A stretch of 15,684 bases of DNA from an uncultured Lachnospiraceae bacterium (lineage in GTDB: Bacteria > Bacillota > Clostridia > Lachnospirales > Lachnospiraceae): contig CALGGL010000079.1 in the NCBI GenBank assembly GCA_937915975.1, forward strand, positions 1 through 15,684, given 5' to 3'. Position numbers and translations under genes: made by a program. Shown here one piece after another: positions 7,603 to 15,590 of this stretch (within the stretch, counting starts at the first letter, position 1; the number at the start of each line of letters is the position of its first letter). A model generated the notes under the pieces. It was given only the letters and a program-made list of their open reading frames with translations, did not search any database and had not been told where the DNA came from.

Positions 7603-8625
7603 ATGACTATTTTAGTTACGGGAGGAGCAGGTTATATAGGAAGCCATACCTGCGTGGAATTGTTAAATGAGGGATATGAAGTCGTTGTGGTTGATAACCT
7701 TTATAATTCAAGTCCCAAGGCTATAGAAAGGGTTGAAAAGATTACCGGAAAAAAGATTAAATTCTATGAGGCTGATATCTGTGATGCAGATGCCATGAAT
7801 AAGGTTCTGGATGAGAATAAGATTGACTGTGTTATTCATTTTGCGGGGCTTAAGGCGGTAGGCGAGTCGGTTGAGAAGCCTCTTGAATACTATCAGAATA
7901 ATATCGGAGGAACTCTTACTCTTTGTGATGCTTTAAGGAAGCATAACGTTAAAAATATTATTTTCTCATCATCGGCAACGGTTTACGGTGACCCTGCATT
8001 TATACCTATCACAGAGGAATGTCCAAAGGGAATATGCACTAATCCTTACGGCTGGACCAAGCATATGATAGAACAGATTCTTACGGATTTCCATACAGCT
8101 GACAATGATTGGAATGTTATACTGCTTCGTTACTTTAATCCGATCGGAGCACATGAGAGCGGACTTATAGGTGAGGATCCTAAGGGAATTCCCAATAACC
8201 TTGTACCTTATGTGGCTCAGGTTGCTATCGGAAAAAGAGAGGTGCTGGGTGTATTCGGAGATGATTATGATACACCGGACGGAACCTGTATCAGAGATTA
8301 TATTCATGTGGTTGATCTTGCGAGAGGACATGTGGCTGCTATTAATAAGATTAAGGACAATCCGGGTGTTAAGGTTTATAACTTAGGAACCGGAAACGGA
8401 CAGAGTGTTCTTGATGTGGTTAAGGCATTCAGCAAGGCGTGCGGACACGATGTGCCTTATGTTATCAAACCAAGACGTGCGGGTGATGTACCGGTATGTT
8501 ATTCGGACGCAAGTCTTGCGCTTAAGGAGCTTGGCTGGAAAGCCGAGTATGGCATAGATGAGATGTGTGCTTCTTCCTGGAAATGGCAGAGCATGAATCC
8601 TGACGGATATAACACAGTTGAGTAG
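7603..8625 (+). CDS. galE: UDP-glucose 4-epimerase
   Basis: Leloir-pathway enzyme interconverting UDP-galactose and UDP-glucose with bound NAD; 340 residues, the normal GalE length. The Rossmann motif TGGAGYIGSH is at 6-15, the FSSSATVYG block at 121-129, and the catalytic YxxxK pair is Tyr149/Lys153 in NPYGWTKHMIE. RYFNPIGAHESG and the PRRAGDVPVCYSD block near the C-terminus are also typical. I chose the ATG at 7603 over the in-frame TTG at 7582 because GAGGAGG at 7588-7594 lies eight bases before the ATG and the family sequence begins there. It lies 49 bases after the sensor-cyclase gene and 20 bases before galK. Confidence 0.95.
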   Translation: MTILVTGGAGYIGSHTCVELLNEGYEVVVVDNLYNSSPKAIERVEKITGKKIKFYEADICDADAMNKVLDENKIDCVIHFAGLKAVGESVEKPLEYYQNNIGGTLTLCDALRKHNVKNIIFSSSATVYGDPAFIPITEECPKGICTNPYGWTKHMIEQILTDFHTADNDWNVILLRYFNPIGAHESGLIGEDPKGIPNNLVPYVAQVAIGKREVLGVFGDDYDTPDGTCIRDYIHVVDLARGHVAAINKIKDNPGVKVYNLGTGNGQSVLDVVKAFSKACGHDVPYVIKPRRAGDVPVCYSDASLALKELGWKAEYGIDEMCASSWKWQSMNPDGYNTVE

Positions 8626-8645
8626 GTTTAGAAAGGACTTTAAAT

Positions 8646-9938
8646 ATGAATAAGATTTCAGCACTTTCCCTTGAGATAAAAGAGGGAAAAATAGATGAAA
8701 AAATCAAGGATATATATGTTGATGAAACCAAGCTTTCATATCAAAGAGAAAGATATGTGGATGCTCTTTCGGAGTACGCGCGTATATTTGCGGATGGCGA
8801 TATGGATGCCGATGTAGAGATATACAGTGCGCCGGGAAGAAGTGAGATAGGAGGCAATCATACCGATCATCAGCACGGAAATGTACTTGCTGCATCAATT
8901 AATGATGATGCGATAGCAATTGTCGGAAATGTAAATAATGAAGCGGTAAGAGTGTTGTCCAAGGGATATGATATGCTTACCATACCACTTAACAATATCG
9001 AAAAAGTTGACAGTGAAGAGGGCACAACCATAGCACTTATCAAGGGTGTAATTTATGGTGTGAAAAATGCAGGCTATAATATAGGCGGTTTTGATGCCTA
9101 TATAACAAGTGATGTTTTAAGCGGCTCCGGACTTTCTTCCTCTGCAGCCTTTGAGACAATAATCGGAACTATTTTATCCGGTCTTTACAATGATATGAAG
9201 ATAGATGCAGTAAAGATAGCAAAGCTTGGACAGTATGCTGAAAATGTCTATTTTGGTAAGCCATGCGGTCTTATGGATCAGATGGCATGCTCGGTCGGTT
9301 CACTCTGCCAGATAGATTTCAAGAATCCTGAGGAACCTGTTATAGACAGAGTTGAGTTTGATTTAAGTAGTGTAGGCTACAGCTTGTGTATAACCGATAC
9401 AAAGGGCTCTCATGCAGACCTTACACCGGATTATGCGGCTGTTCCTGTGGAAATGAAAAATGCTGCTTCCTGCTTTGGCAAGGATGTTCTTCGCGAGGTT
9501 GACAAGGACGAGCTTTTGGCAGGAATCAATAAGATAAGAAAAGCTTATGGTGACAGAGCTGCGCTTCGTGCACTTCATTTCTTAGAAGAAAATGAGCGTG
9601 CGGTACTTGAAGCCAAAGCATTGAAGGATAATGATTTTAAAGAGTTCTTAAGACTCTTTAAGGCATCGGGAGATTCTTCCTATAAGTATCTTCAGAATGT
9701 TTATACCAATCATGATGTAGAGCATCAAAATGTTTCGGTAGGTCTTTGCATTAGTGAGCTTGTGCTTGGCGATAAGGGTGTCGCAAGAGTGCATGGCGGT
9801 GGATTTGCGGGAACCATACAGGCATTTGTAAAGAATGATGTAGTTGAGAAGTATAAGGAAGCTATGGATGATTTGTTCGGAGAAGGCTCTTGTAATGTGC
9901 TTATGATAAGAAAGTACGGCGGTATAAAGGTGGCATAG
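8646..9938 (+). CDS. galK: Galactokinase
   Basis: GHMP-family kinase phosphorylating galactose at C1, 430 residues, slightly longer than the roughly 390 of Escherichia coli GalK. The galactokinase signature is present in the clostridial variant PGRSEIGGNHTDHQHG (63-78). The ATP-binding GHMP loop is LSGSGLSSSAAFE (158-170), and the third motif ARVHGGGFAG lies near the C-terminus. The N-terminal extension of about 50 residues before the sugar-binding signature is common in Firmicute forms. GAAAGGA precedes the ATG. Placement directly after galE and in a cluster with galT supports galactokinase over other GHMP kinases. Confidence 0.93.
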   Translation: MNKISALSLEIKEGKIDEKIKDIYVDETKLSYQRERYVDALSEYARIFADGDMDADVEIYSAPGRSEIGGNHTDHQHGNVLAASINDDAIAIVGNVNNEAVRVLSKGYDMLTIPLNNIEKVDSEEGTTIALIKGVIYGVKNAGYNIGGFDAYITSDVLSGSGLSSSAAFETIIGTILSGLYNDMKIDAVKIAKLGQYAENVYFGKPCGLMDQMACSVGSLCQIDFKNPEEPVIDRVEFDLSSVGYSLCITDTKGSHADLTPDYAAVPVEMKNAASCFGKDVLREVDKDELLAGINKIRKAYGDRAALRALHFLEENERAVLEAKALKDNDFKEFLRLFKASGDSSYKYLQNVYTNHDVEHQNVSVGLCISELVLGDKGVARVHGGGFAGTIQAFVKNDVVEKYKEAMDDLFGEGSCNVLMIRKYGGIKVA

Positions 9939-9966
9939 AAATACTCTTTGGGAGGCTTGTGAGGTT

Positions 9967-12042
9967 ATGAAGTTTGAGAAAAAGATACTGACAGCACTTC
10001 TTGTTATGACACTTACATTATGTGCTGTCGGCTGTGGTAAGAAAGAGACAACTGATAATACGGATGCAGGCGTTACTTCGGAAGATGCCGCGTCTCCGGA
10101 AGATGCAGATGGCGGGGATTATATTCCTCTCCCTGCCGGAAGTTCATCCGAGGATACTGCTGTTGAGGCAGATGTGTTTGTTGAAAAGATTGATAATCTG
10201 TCAGAGGATTTTATAACCGGTGCTGATTTGTCTTCGATTGCAGCGGAGTTTGACAGCGGAGTTAAGTACTATGATTTTGACGGAAATGAATTGGATGAGC
10301 AGGGCTTTTTCAACTTCCTTTATGATGAATGCGGAGTTAATTATGTGCGTATAAGAGTTTGGGTTGATCCTTATGATGAAAACGGTAATTCCTATGGCGG
10401 CGGAAACAATGATTTGGAAACCGCAAAAAGGATAGGAACATGGGCAACAAATGCAGGTATGCGTGTCCTGATTGATTTTCATTATTCCGATTTTTGGGCT
10501 GACCCGAGTAAGCAGAAGGCTCCTAAGGCGTGGAGTGATTTTTCCGTAGATGAAAAGGCGGTTGCTTTAAGAATGTACACTGAGGATTCTCTTAATGAGC
10601 TTTTAAATGCCAGAGTTGATGTCGGTATGGTTCAGATTGGAAATGAAACCACAACCGGCTTCTGCGGTGAAAAAGAATGGGAGGATATGTGTACGTTATT
10701 CAAGGCGGGAAGTGAAGCCGTAAGAGGAATTGATAAGGATATTCTTATAGCGATTCATTTTACCAATCCTGAGAAGGGTTCTTATCCGGCTTATGCTTCA
10801 TACCTTGAGCAGTATGGAGTTGATTATGATGTATTTGCTTCTTCTTACTATCCGTACTGGCATGGTGAGGTAGGAAGCATGAAGGCTATATTAAATACTA
10901 TCGTCAATAAATATGACAAAAAGGTTATGATAGTTGAGACCTCATATATACATACCTATGAGGATGGTGACGGCTCGGGCAACACGGAGTCCGAGGGTAA
11001 GGCGGGCGATGCATTTTATTATGATGTATCCGAGCAGGGACAGTGCGATGCCATAAGAGAGGCTGCAAATGCTGTCGCATTTTGTGGTGATGCAGGTTTA
11101 GGTATATTTTATTGGGAGCCTGCGTGGATTCCGGTAGGAGTTTACGCTGATGCCGATAATTCCGATGAGGTTTATGAAAATAATAAAAAGATATGGGAGG
11201 AGTTTGGCTCGGGCTGGGCAGCAAGCTATGCGTCGGATTATGACGAAGATGCTGCGGAGTATTACGGCGGTTCGGCAGTCGATAATGAAGCCTTGTTTGA
11301 TTTTTACGGACATCCTCTTGCATCTGCAAAGATTTATAAATATATAAGAACAGGTGCCGTTTGTGATCTTGCCGTGGCGGATGTTACAGCGGATAATATT
11401 GAAATTGATGTTGATGAATATATAGCTTTACCTGAGGTTGCTCATGTAAGATATAATGACGGAACCATAACCGATATGCCGGTAAGCTGGATAGAGGACA
11501 GTCTTGCAGGAGCGGATGCAAGTACACCGGGAGAGTATGTTGTAGAAGGTACTGTAGATGTAGACGGAAAAAGCTATGATGTATCGGTTACGGTTAAGGT
11601 TCTTGCGGAAAATCTGCTTGCCAATCCGGGCTTTGAGGACGAGGATATGAGTATGTGGAACATAGATTCCGATATCATAAGCCGTAAGGATGATTCAAGT
11701 AATGTACATGACGGAGCATATTGCCTTCATTTCTGGTCTGAAAAGGATATAGAATATACGGTATATCAGACGGTTACACTCGATGCGGGCGAGTATGTTC
11801 TCGGAACATACATAGAAGGCGGAGATTGTGGCGACGATGCAAGCTTTGTACTTTATGCGGAGTATGGTGATGAGCACCTTGAGCAAGAGACAGGCGTTAC
11901 CAAGTGGCAGGAATGGGACAATCCCGAGATAGATAATATAGTTATAACCGAAGATGGCACCGAGCTTACGATAGGTGTTAAGGTTAAGGCAGCAGCCAAG
12001 GGCTGGGGTGCATGGGATGATTTTTATCTGTATGCGAAGTAG
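9967..12042 (+). CDS. Secreted lipoprotein GH53 galactanase with Big_4- and CBM61-like domains
   Basis: 691-residue extracellular endo-beta-1,4-galactanase. A lipoprotein signal (KKILTALLVMTLTLCAVGC) has its lipidation Cys at 23. An acidic Ser/Thr/Asp-rich linker (24-80) follows, then a GH53 barrel (about 81-460). Barrel blocks are YVRIRVWVDPYDENGNSYG, FHYSDFWADPSKQKAPKAW, acid/base Glu227 in QIGNETTTG, SSYYPYWHG, nucleophile Glu324 in MIVETSY, and FYWEPAWIP. Residues about 465-545 resemble a Big_4 Ig-like domain (VRYNDGTITDMPVSW, GEYVVEGTVDVDG). Residues about 548-691 resemble the galactan-binding module CBM61 (ENLLANPGFEDEDMSMW, ending GWGAWDDFYLYAK). It should cut galactan at the outer membrane face and feed oligomers to the importer. 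GGGAGG at 9950-9955 is 11 bases before the ATG. It interrupts galK and galT, an unusual position for the secreted enzyme. Confidence 0.92.
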   Translation: MKFEKKILTALLVMTLTLCAVGCGKKETTDNTDAGVTSEDAASPEDADGGDYIPLPAGSSSEDTAVEADVFVEKIDNLSEDFITGADLSSIAAEFDSGVKYYDFDGNELDEQGFFNFLYDECGVNYVRIRVWVDPYDENGNSYGGGNNDLETAKRIGTWATNAGMRVLIDFHYSDFWADPSKQKAPKAWSDFSVDEKAVALRMYTEDSLNELLNARVDVGMVQIGNETTTGFCGEKEWEDMCTLFKAGSEAVRGIDKDILIAIHFTNPEKGSYPAYASYLEQYGVDYDVFASSYYPYWHGEVGSMKAILNTIVNKYDKKVMIVETSYIHTYEDGDGSGNTESEGKAGDAFYYDVSEQGQCDAIREAANAVAFCGDAGLGIFYWEPAWIPVGVYADADNSDEVYENNKKIWEEFGSGWAASYASDYDEDAAEYYGGSAVDNEALFDFYGHPLASAKIYKYIRTGAVCDLAVADVTADNIEIDVDEYIALPEVAHVRYNDGTITDMPVSWIEDSLAGADASTPGEYVVEGTVDVDGKSYDVSVTVKVLAENLLANPGFEDEDMSMWNIDSDIISRKDDSSNVHDGAYCLHFWSEKDIEYTVYQTVTLDAGEYVLGTYIEGGDCGDDASFVLYAEYGDEHLEQETGVTKWQEWDNPEIDNIVITEDGTELTIGVKVKAAAKGWGAWDDFYLYAK

Positions 12043-12080
12043 GAGCTGTTTAAAGAATGGTTTATTTTAGGAGGTATGAA

Positions 12081-13607
12081 ATGACAGAGAAGATAAGCAG
12101 ACTTATAGATGAACTTTTGGATTACGGTATGTGTACAGGACTCGTTGATAAAGAGGATGAAACATATACAAGAAACAAGCTGCTCGAATTGTTTGAGGAG
12201 CAGGAATATAAAGAGGCTTTAAATGATAGCGGGGATATAGATAACAAAGCAGGCGAGAATAGACCTCTTTCCGAAATTCTTGAGGATATGCTTTCCGTAC
12301 TTTATGAAAAGAAGATTATGCAGGAGGATACCATAACCTACAAGGATTTATATGATACTAAGATTATGGGACTTCTTACACCGGCACCTTCGGTTATAAG
12401 AAGAGAGTTTGCGGATAAGCTTGCAAAATCTCCTAAGGAAGCCACAGACTATTATTATGATTTTTCCAAGGCAACCAATTATATAAGAGTTGACAGAATT
12501 AAGAAGGATGAGAAGTGGCAGTCACCTACAGAGTTTGGAGATTTGGATATAACCATTAATCTTTCCAAGCCGGAAAAGGATCCGAGAGATATTGCCAAAG
12601 CGGGACAGGCTAAAAAGTCGGGTTATCCGAGCTGCCTTTTGTGCAGGGAAAATGAAGGCTATGCGGGACATTTCTCCCATCCGGCAAGACAGAATCATCG
12701 TATCATACCGATTACATTGGGGGGTGAAAAATATAATCTTCAATATTCACCTTATGTATATTATAATGAGCATTGTATAATTTTTAATGACAAGCATATT
12801 CCTATGAAGATAGACAGGGATACATTTATCAAGCTCCTTGATTTTGTTGGACAGTTTCCGCATTATACGGCAGGTTCCAATGCCGATCTTCCGATTGTCG
12901 GAGGCTCCATCTTAAGCCATGACCATTTTCAGGGAGGTAATTATGAGTTTCCTATGGTAAGAGCTCCGTATGAGAAGGAATTTACGGTAGCAGGCTATGA
13001 GGATGTGCACGCGGGAATAATCAACTGGCCGTTATCCACCATAAGACTTCAGGCTGAGTCTGCGGAAAGAATAGTCGGACTTGCAGATCATATCTTAAGA
13101 AAGTGGAGGGCATATACCGATGAGGAGGCATTTATATATGCCGAAACCGAAGGTGTTCCTCACAATACGATTACACCTATAGCAAGGATGAGAGGTGAGC
13201 TTTTTGAGCTTGATCTTGTTCTTCGTAATAATATAACTACGGACGAGCATCCTATGGGTGAGTATCATCCGCATCCACAATATCACCATATTAAAAAAGA
13301 AAACATTGGCCTTATAGAGGTAATGGGACTTGCGGTACTTCCGGCAAGACTTAAGGGTGAGATGGCAAGATTGGAGGAGCTTATTCTTAAGGGTGAGAAC
13401 TTATCAAAAGACGAAAGTATAGCTTCACATGTGGATTGGGCAAAGGAATGGATTAAAAATTATGATGATATAAATGCATCAAATATCCATAAGATAGTTC
13501 AGGATGAAGTAGGTAAAGTGTTTTCAAAGGTGCTTGAGTGTGCAGGTGTATATAAGTGCACGGAGGAAGGAAGAAAATATTTTGACAGATTTATAGACAG
13601 CTTATAG
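12081..13607 (+). CDS. galT: UDP-glucose--hexose-1-phosphate uridylyltransferase, family 2
   Basis: Transfers UMP from UDP-glucose to galactose-1-phosphate in the Leloir pathway. It is the Gram-positive family-2 GalT, 508 residues from this start, close to the Bacillus form. Visible: PSCLLCRENEGYAGHFSHPARQ with a CxxC pair (185/188), the block YSPYVYYNEHCIIF, and the active-site stretch ILSHDHFQGG with His280 and His282. EYHPHPQYHHIKKENIGLIEVMGLAVLP lies further down. The frame opens at an ATG at 12057, but AGGAGG at 12069-12074 sits six bases before the ATG at 12081, which I take as the start. It is followed after 15 bases by the HD-GYP gene. Confidence 0.94.
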   Translation: MTEKISRLIDELLDYGMCTGLVDKEDETYTRNKLLELFEEQEYKEALNDSGDIDNKAGENRPLSEILEDMLSVLYEKKIMQEDTITYKDLYDTKIMGLLTPAPSVIRREFADKLAKSPKEATDYYYDFSKATNYIRVDRIKKDEKWQSPTEFGDLDITINLSKPEKDPRDIAKAGQAKKSGYPSCLLCRENEGYAGHFSHPARQNHRIIPITLGGEKYNLQYSPYVYYNEHCIIFNDKHIPMKIDRDTFIKLLDFVGQFPHYTAGSNADLPIVGGSILSHDHFQGGNYEFPMVRAPYEKEFTVAGYEDVHAGIINWPLSTIRLQAESAERIVGLADHILRKWRAYTDEEAFIYAETEGVPHNTITPIARMRGELFELDLVLRNNITTDEHPMGEYHPHPQYHHIKKENIGLIEVMGLAVLPARLKGEMARLEELILKGENLSKDESIASHVDWAKEWIKNYDDINASNIHKIVQDEVGKVFSKVLECAGVYKCTEEGRKYFDRFIDSL

Positions 13608-13622
13608 ACAGGAGTAACTGCT

Positions 13623-15404
13623 TTGAAGGTTTTAATCGATATTCTTATTATTCTCGGAATAATTATTATGGTATCAAACATCGTGCGTTATGCGATGTTT
13701 ATTCACACAACGCACGATGTATTGTCAAGTGGAAGCAAAAGAGACCGTTTCTGGAAGGGAACAGCAATGGTACTGCTTTTGTTTTTTCTGTGCGGATATA
13801 TATTCATAGTTTTGATAAGTAAGCCCGATTTGATGATGGCGATGATTCTCTTTGGAGGAAGTATATTTGTTGCCATAGTTCTTACGTTGATGTTCAATCT
13901 TCTTGAAACCGCAAAGGCACGTAGTATAGATATTGCGGAGGTTCTTGTCGGTGTCATAGATGCAAGAGATCCGAATCTTAACGGTCACAGCAGGCATGTT
14001 CAAAATATAACCATGCTTTTTTATAAATATATACCGAATTCGATTAAGAATGATATCAATCCTATAAGTTTGGAGTATGCTGCTCTTATGCATGATGTTG
14101 GAAAGCTCGGTGTGCCGGAGAGTATATTAAACAAGCCGGCAAAGCTTGACGCAGAGGAATGGAAGATTATGCGTTCACATCCAAAGGTGGGTGTTGAGAT
14201 TCTTAAACCGTTACATACGTTTGATCATATAACAAGCTGGATATTATATCATCATGAGCGTATGGACGGAAAAGGATATTATAAGCTTCCGGGAAAAGAT
14301 ATTCCTCTTGCTGCAAAGATAATTTCAATAGCAGATACATATTCGGCAATTACTATGCGCCGTTCTTATAAGGAACCGAGAACTCATGAGGATGCCATAA
14401 AAATCATGAAAGATGTTGCTGGTACTCAGCTTGATGCGGAGCTTCTTGAATACTTCTTCAAGATACCAAAGGAAGAGCTTTCCGCCCCTTACGCGAAGAA
14501 CAAGTACAAACTCCACTACATATACCGCGAGTTCAACATCGACTTTTTCGAAATGGATCTGGATTCACTTCCACCAAACGCTTCTTCCCTGAAGTTTTCT
14601 AAGTTTGATTCCCATGTCATGTCGCTTTGTCTTACACTTCATGTGAACCTCCAGCTGTCCCTTCGCAAGACCAGGCAGGCTTTGAAGGACCTTTATGGGA
14701 TCAGCATCTCACACCAGCAGATTGCCAACTACTGTAAGACAGCCGCCATCTGTATCAAGCCCTTCGTGGACCATTATGATTACGGTGCCGGCAATACGCT
14801 GGTTGCCGATGAGACCTACATAAAGGTGCGTGGCGTCAAGGGCTATGTCTGGCTGATCATGGATGCAGTTAAACGCTCCATCCTTGGCTACCAGATATCC
14901 GATAACCGCGGGGTTGGCCCCTGTATCCTGGCGATGCGCATGGCACTGAAAAACTTCAAAGAGAAGCTTCCTGAAAACTTCCGGTTCATTGCCGATGGCT
15001 ACAGCGCCTATCCTCTTGCAGCCCAGCAGTTCTTTCACGAATTCGGCGAAGCCTTTAAGTTCGATATTACACAGGTCATAGGCCTTACCAACGATGATGC
15101 CATCTCAACGGAATTCCGCCCGTTCAAGCAGATGATCGAACGTCTGAACCGGACTTACAAGGCTTCCTATCGGCAGACAAACGGCTTTGACAACCTGAAC
15201 GGAGCCAACTATGATCTGGCGCTCTGGGTTGCTTATTACAACTTCTTAAGACCTCACAAAACTTTCAAGTACCAAGTGCTCAACAAGGTGGACATGCTGG
15301 AGAAAGCAGATCTCATGCCAGGTAAATGGCAGCTCCTTATCTTCCTCGGCCAGCAGACGATCCTGCAGATGCAGAACCAACAGCAGCAGCAATCCTGTTC
15401 TTAG
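13623..15404 (+). CDS. Membrane HD-GYP-type phosphodiesterase fused in frame to a transposase remnant
   Basis: A chimeric 593-residue frame. Residues 1-95 carry three hydrophobic segments (about 2-27, 47-66, 69-94). Residues about 100-285 are an HD-GYP-type domain: GHSRHVQNI (121-129), HDVGKLGVP (157-165), HHERMDGKGYY (210-220), IADTYSAITMRRSYKEP (236-252) and VAGTQLDAELLEYF (265-278). The usual GYP triplet reads GYY here. HD-GYP proteins normally hydrolyse c-di-GMP, so it could oppose the diguanylate cyclase encoded upstream. From about residue 286 the frame is DDE transposase, with no stop between. TTG at 13623 is chosen as start because GGAG at 13611-13614 lies eight bases upstream. The first part belongs to the galactan operon; the last 300 residues are foreign and the original C-terminus is lost or trimmed. 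Confidence 0.8.
   Translation: MKVLIDILIILGIIIMVSNIVRYAMFIHTTHDVLSSGSKRDRFWKGTAMVLLLFFLCGYIFIVLISKPDLMMAMILFGGSIFVAIVLTLMFNLLETAKARSIDIAEVLVGVIDARDPNLNGHSRHVQNITMLFYKYIPNSIKNDINPISLEYAALMHDVGKLGVPESILNKPAKLDAEEWKIMRSHPKVGVEILKPLHTFDHITSWILYHHERMDGKGYYKLPGKDIPLAAKIISIADTYSAITMRRSYKEPRTHEDAIKIMKDVAGTQLDAELLEYFFKIPKEELSAPYAKNKYKLHYIYREFNIDFFEMDLDSLPPNASSLKFSKFDSHVMSLCLTLHVNLQLSLRKTRQALKDLYGISISHQQIANYCKTAAICIKPFVDHYDYGAGNTLVADETYIKVRGVKGYVWLIMDAVKRSILGYQISDNRGVGPCILAMRMALKNFKEKLPENFRFIADGYSAYPLAAQQFFHEFGEAFKFDITQVIGLTNDDAISTEFRPFKQMIERLNRTYKASYRQTNGFDNLNGANYDLALWVAYYNFLRPHKTFKYQVLNKVDMLEKADLMPGKWQLLIFLGQQTILQMQNQQQQQSCS
13678..13720 (+). repeat. 12-bp perfect inverted repeat inside HD-GYP gene start
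   Basis: ACATCGTGCGTT at 13678-13689 is exactly complementary in reverse to AACGCACGATGT at 13709-13720, with a 19-base loop. It falls in codons 19-33 of the HD-GYP frame, between the first membrane segment and the loop. It would form a stable mRNA hairpin. Role unknown. Confidence 0.6.
14484..15404 (+). pseudogene. DDE transposase, N-terminally truncated
   Basis: In the numbering of the fused frame, the catalytic triad is Asp396 (LVADETYIKVRG), Asp458 (RFIADGYSAY) and Glu506 (FKQMIERLNRTYKASYR), with WVAYYNFLRPHKTF as the usual C-terminal block. The catalytic core looks intact. The N-terminus starts at SAPYAKNKYKLHYIYREF, which looks like the stretch after a zinc-binding head in such transposases; that head is absent. 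The C-terminus is glutamine-rich (QMQNQQQQQ). Without its own start it is expressed, if at all, only as an HD-GYP fusion. Confidence 0.7.
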
Positions 15405-15432
15405 ATTCTGAGCCGGAGTCTTTAAGTTCAAA

Positions 15433-15590
15433 AGTACACCATCCCGAAGGGACCTGCCCTTGATTGGCCGCAAAAACAATGCTACACTTCCGTTTCACGA
15501 CGGGAGAACTTAAGATTCCTGTTCCTGAGTTCTTCGCCGTCGTTACGACCAGAAAGCATTGTTTTTGTGGCCTGTCAAGGGTGGTGTACT
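15433..15590. repeat. Long imperfect hairpin behind the transposase gene
   Basis: Segments 15457-15483 and 15555-15581 are inverted copies matching at 24 of 27 positions. Outside them AGTACACCA (15433-15441) pairs with TGGTGTACT (15582-15590), with an unpaired bulge of about 15 bases in the left arm. Inside, 15498-15516 and 15524-15543 pair imperfectly (ACGACGG with CCGTCGT-like, GAGAACTTA with GAGTTCTTC). The right arm is followed by CTTTTTCTTTT, so it may also terminate transcription. This 280-base tail after 15404 has no gene I can support. Confidence 0.65.

Noticed and set aside
10925..11329. 134-codon minus-strand frame inside the secreted GH53
   Set aside because: Low-complexity His/Pro/Arg-rich translation that is the shadow of the well-supported GH53 frame.
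12057..12080. galT start at ATG 12057
   Set aside because: AGGAGG at 12069-12074 fits the ATG at 12081; no ribosome site is seen before 12057.
13723..13731. TGTCAAGTG resembling the inverted right IS end
   Set aside because: Only nine bases match and it lies inside the HD-GYP coding region well before the transposase; probably chance.
15370..15400. CAG-rich run at the transposase C-terminus
   Set aside because: Short imperfect triplet run giving a Gln-rich tail; too short to be called a microsatellite of note.
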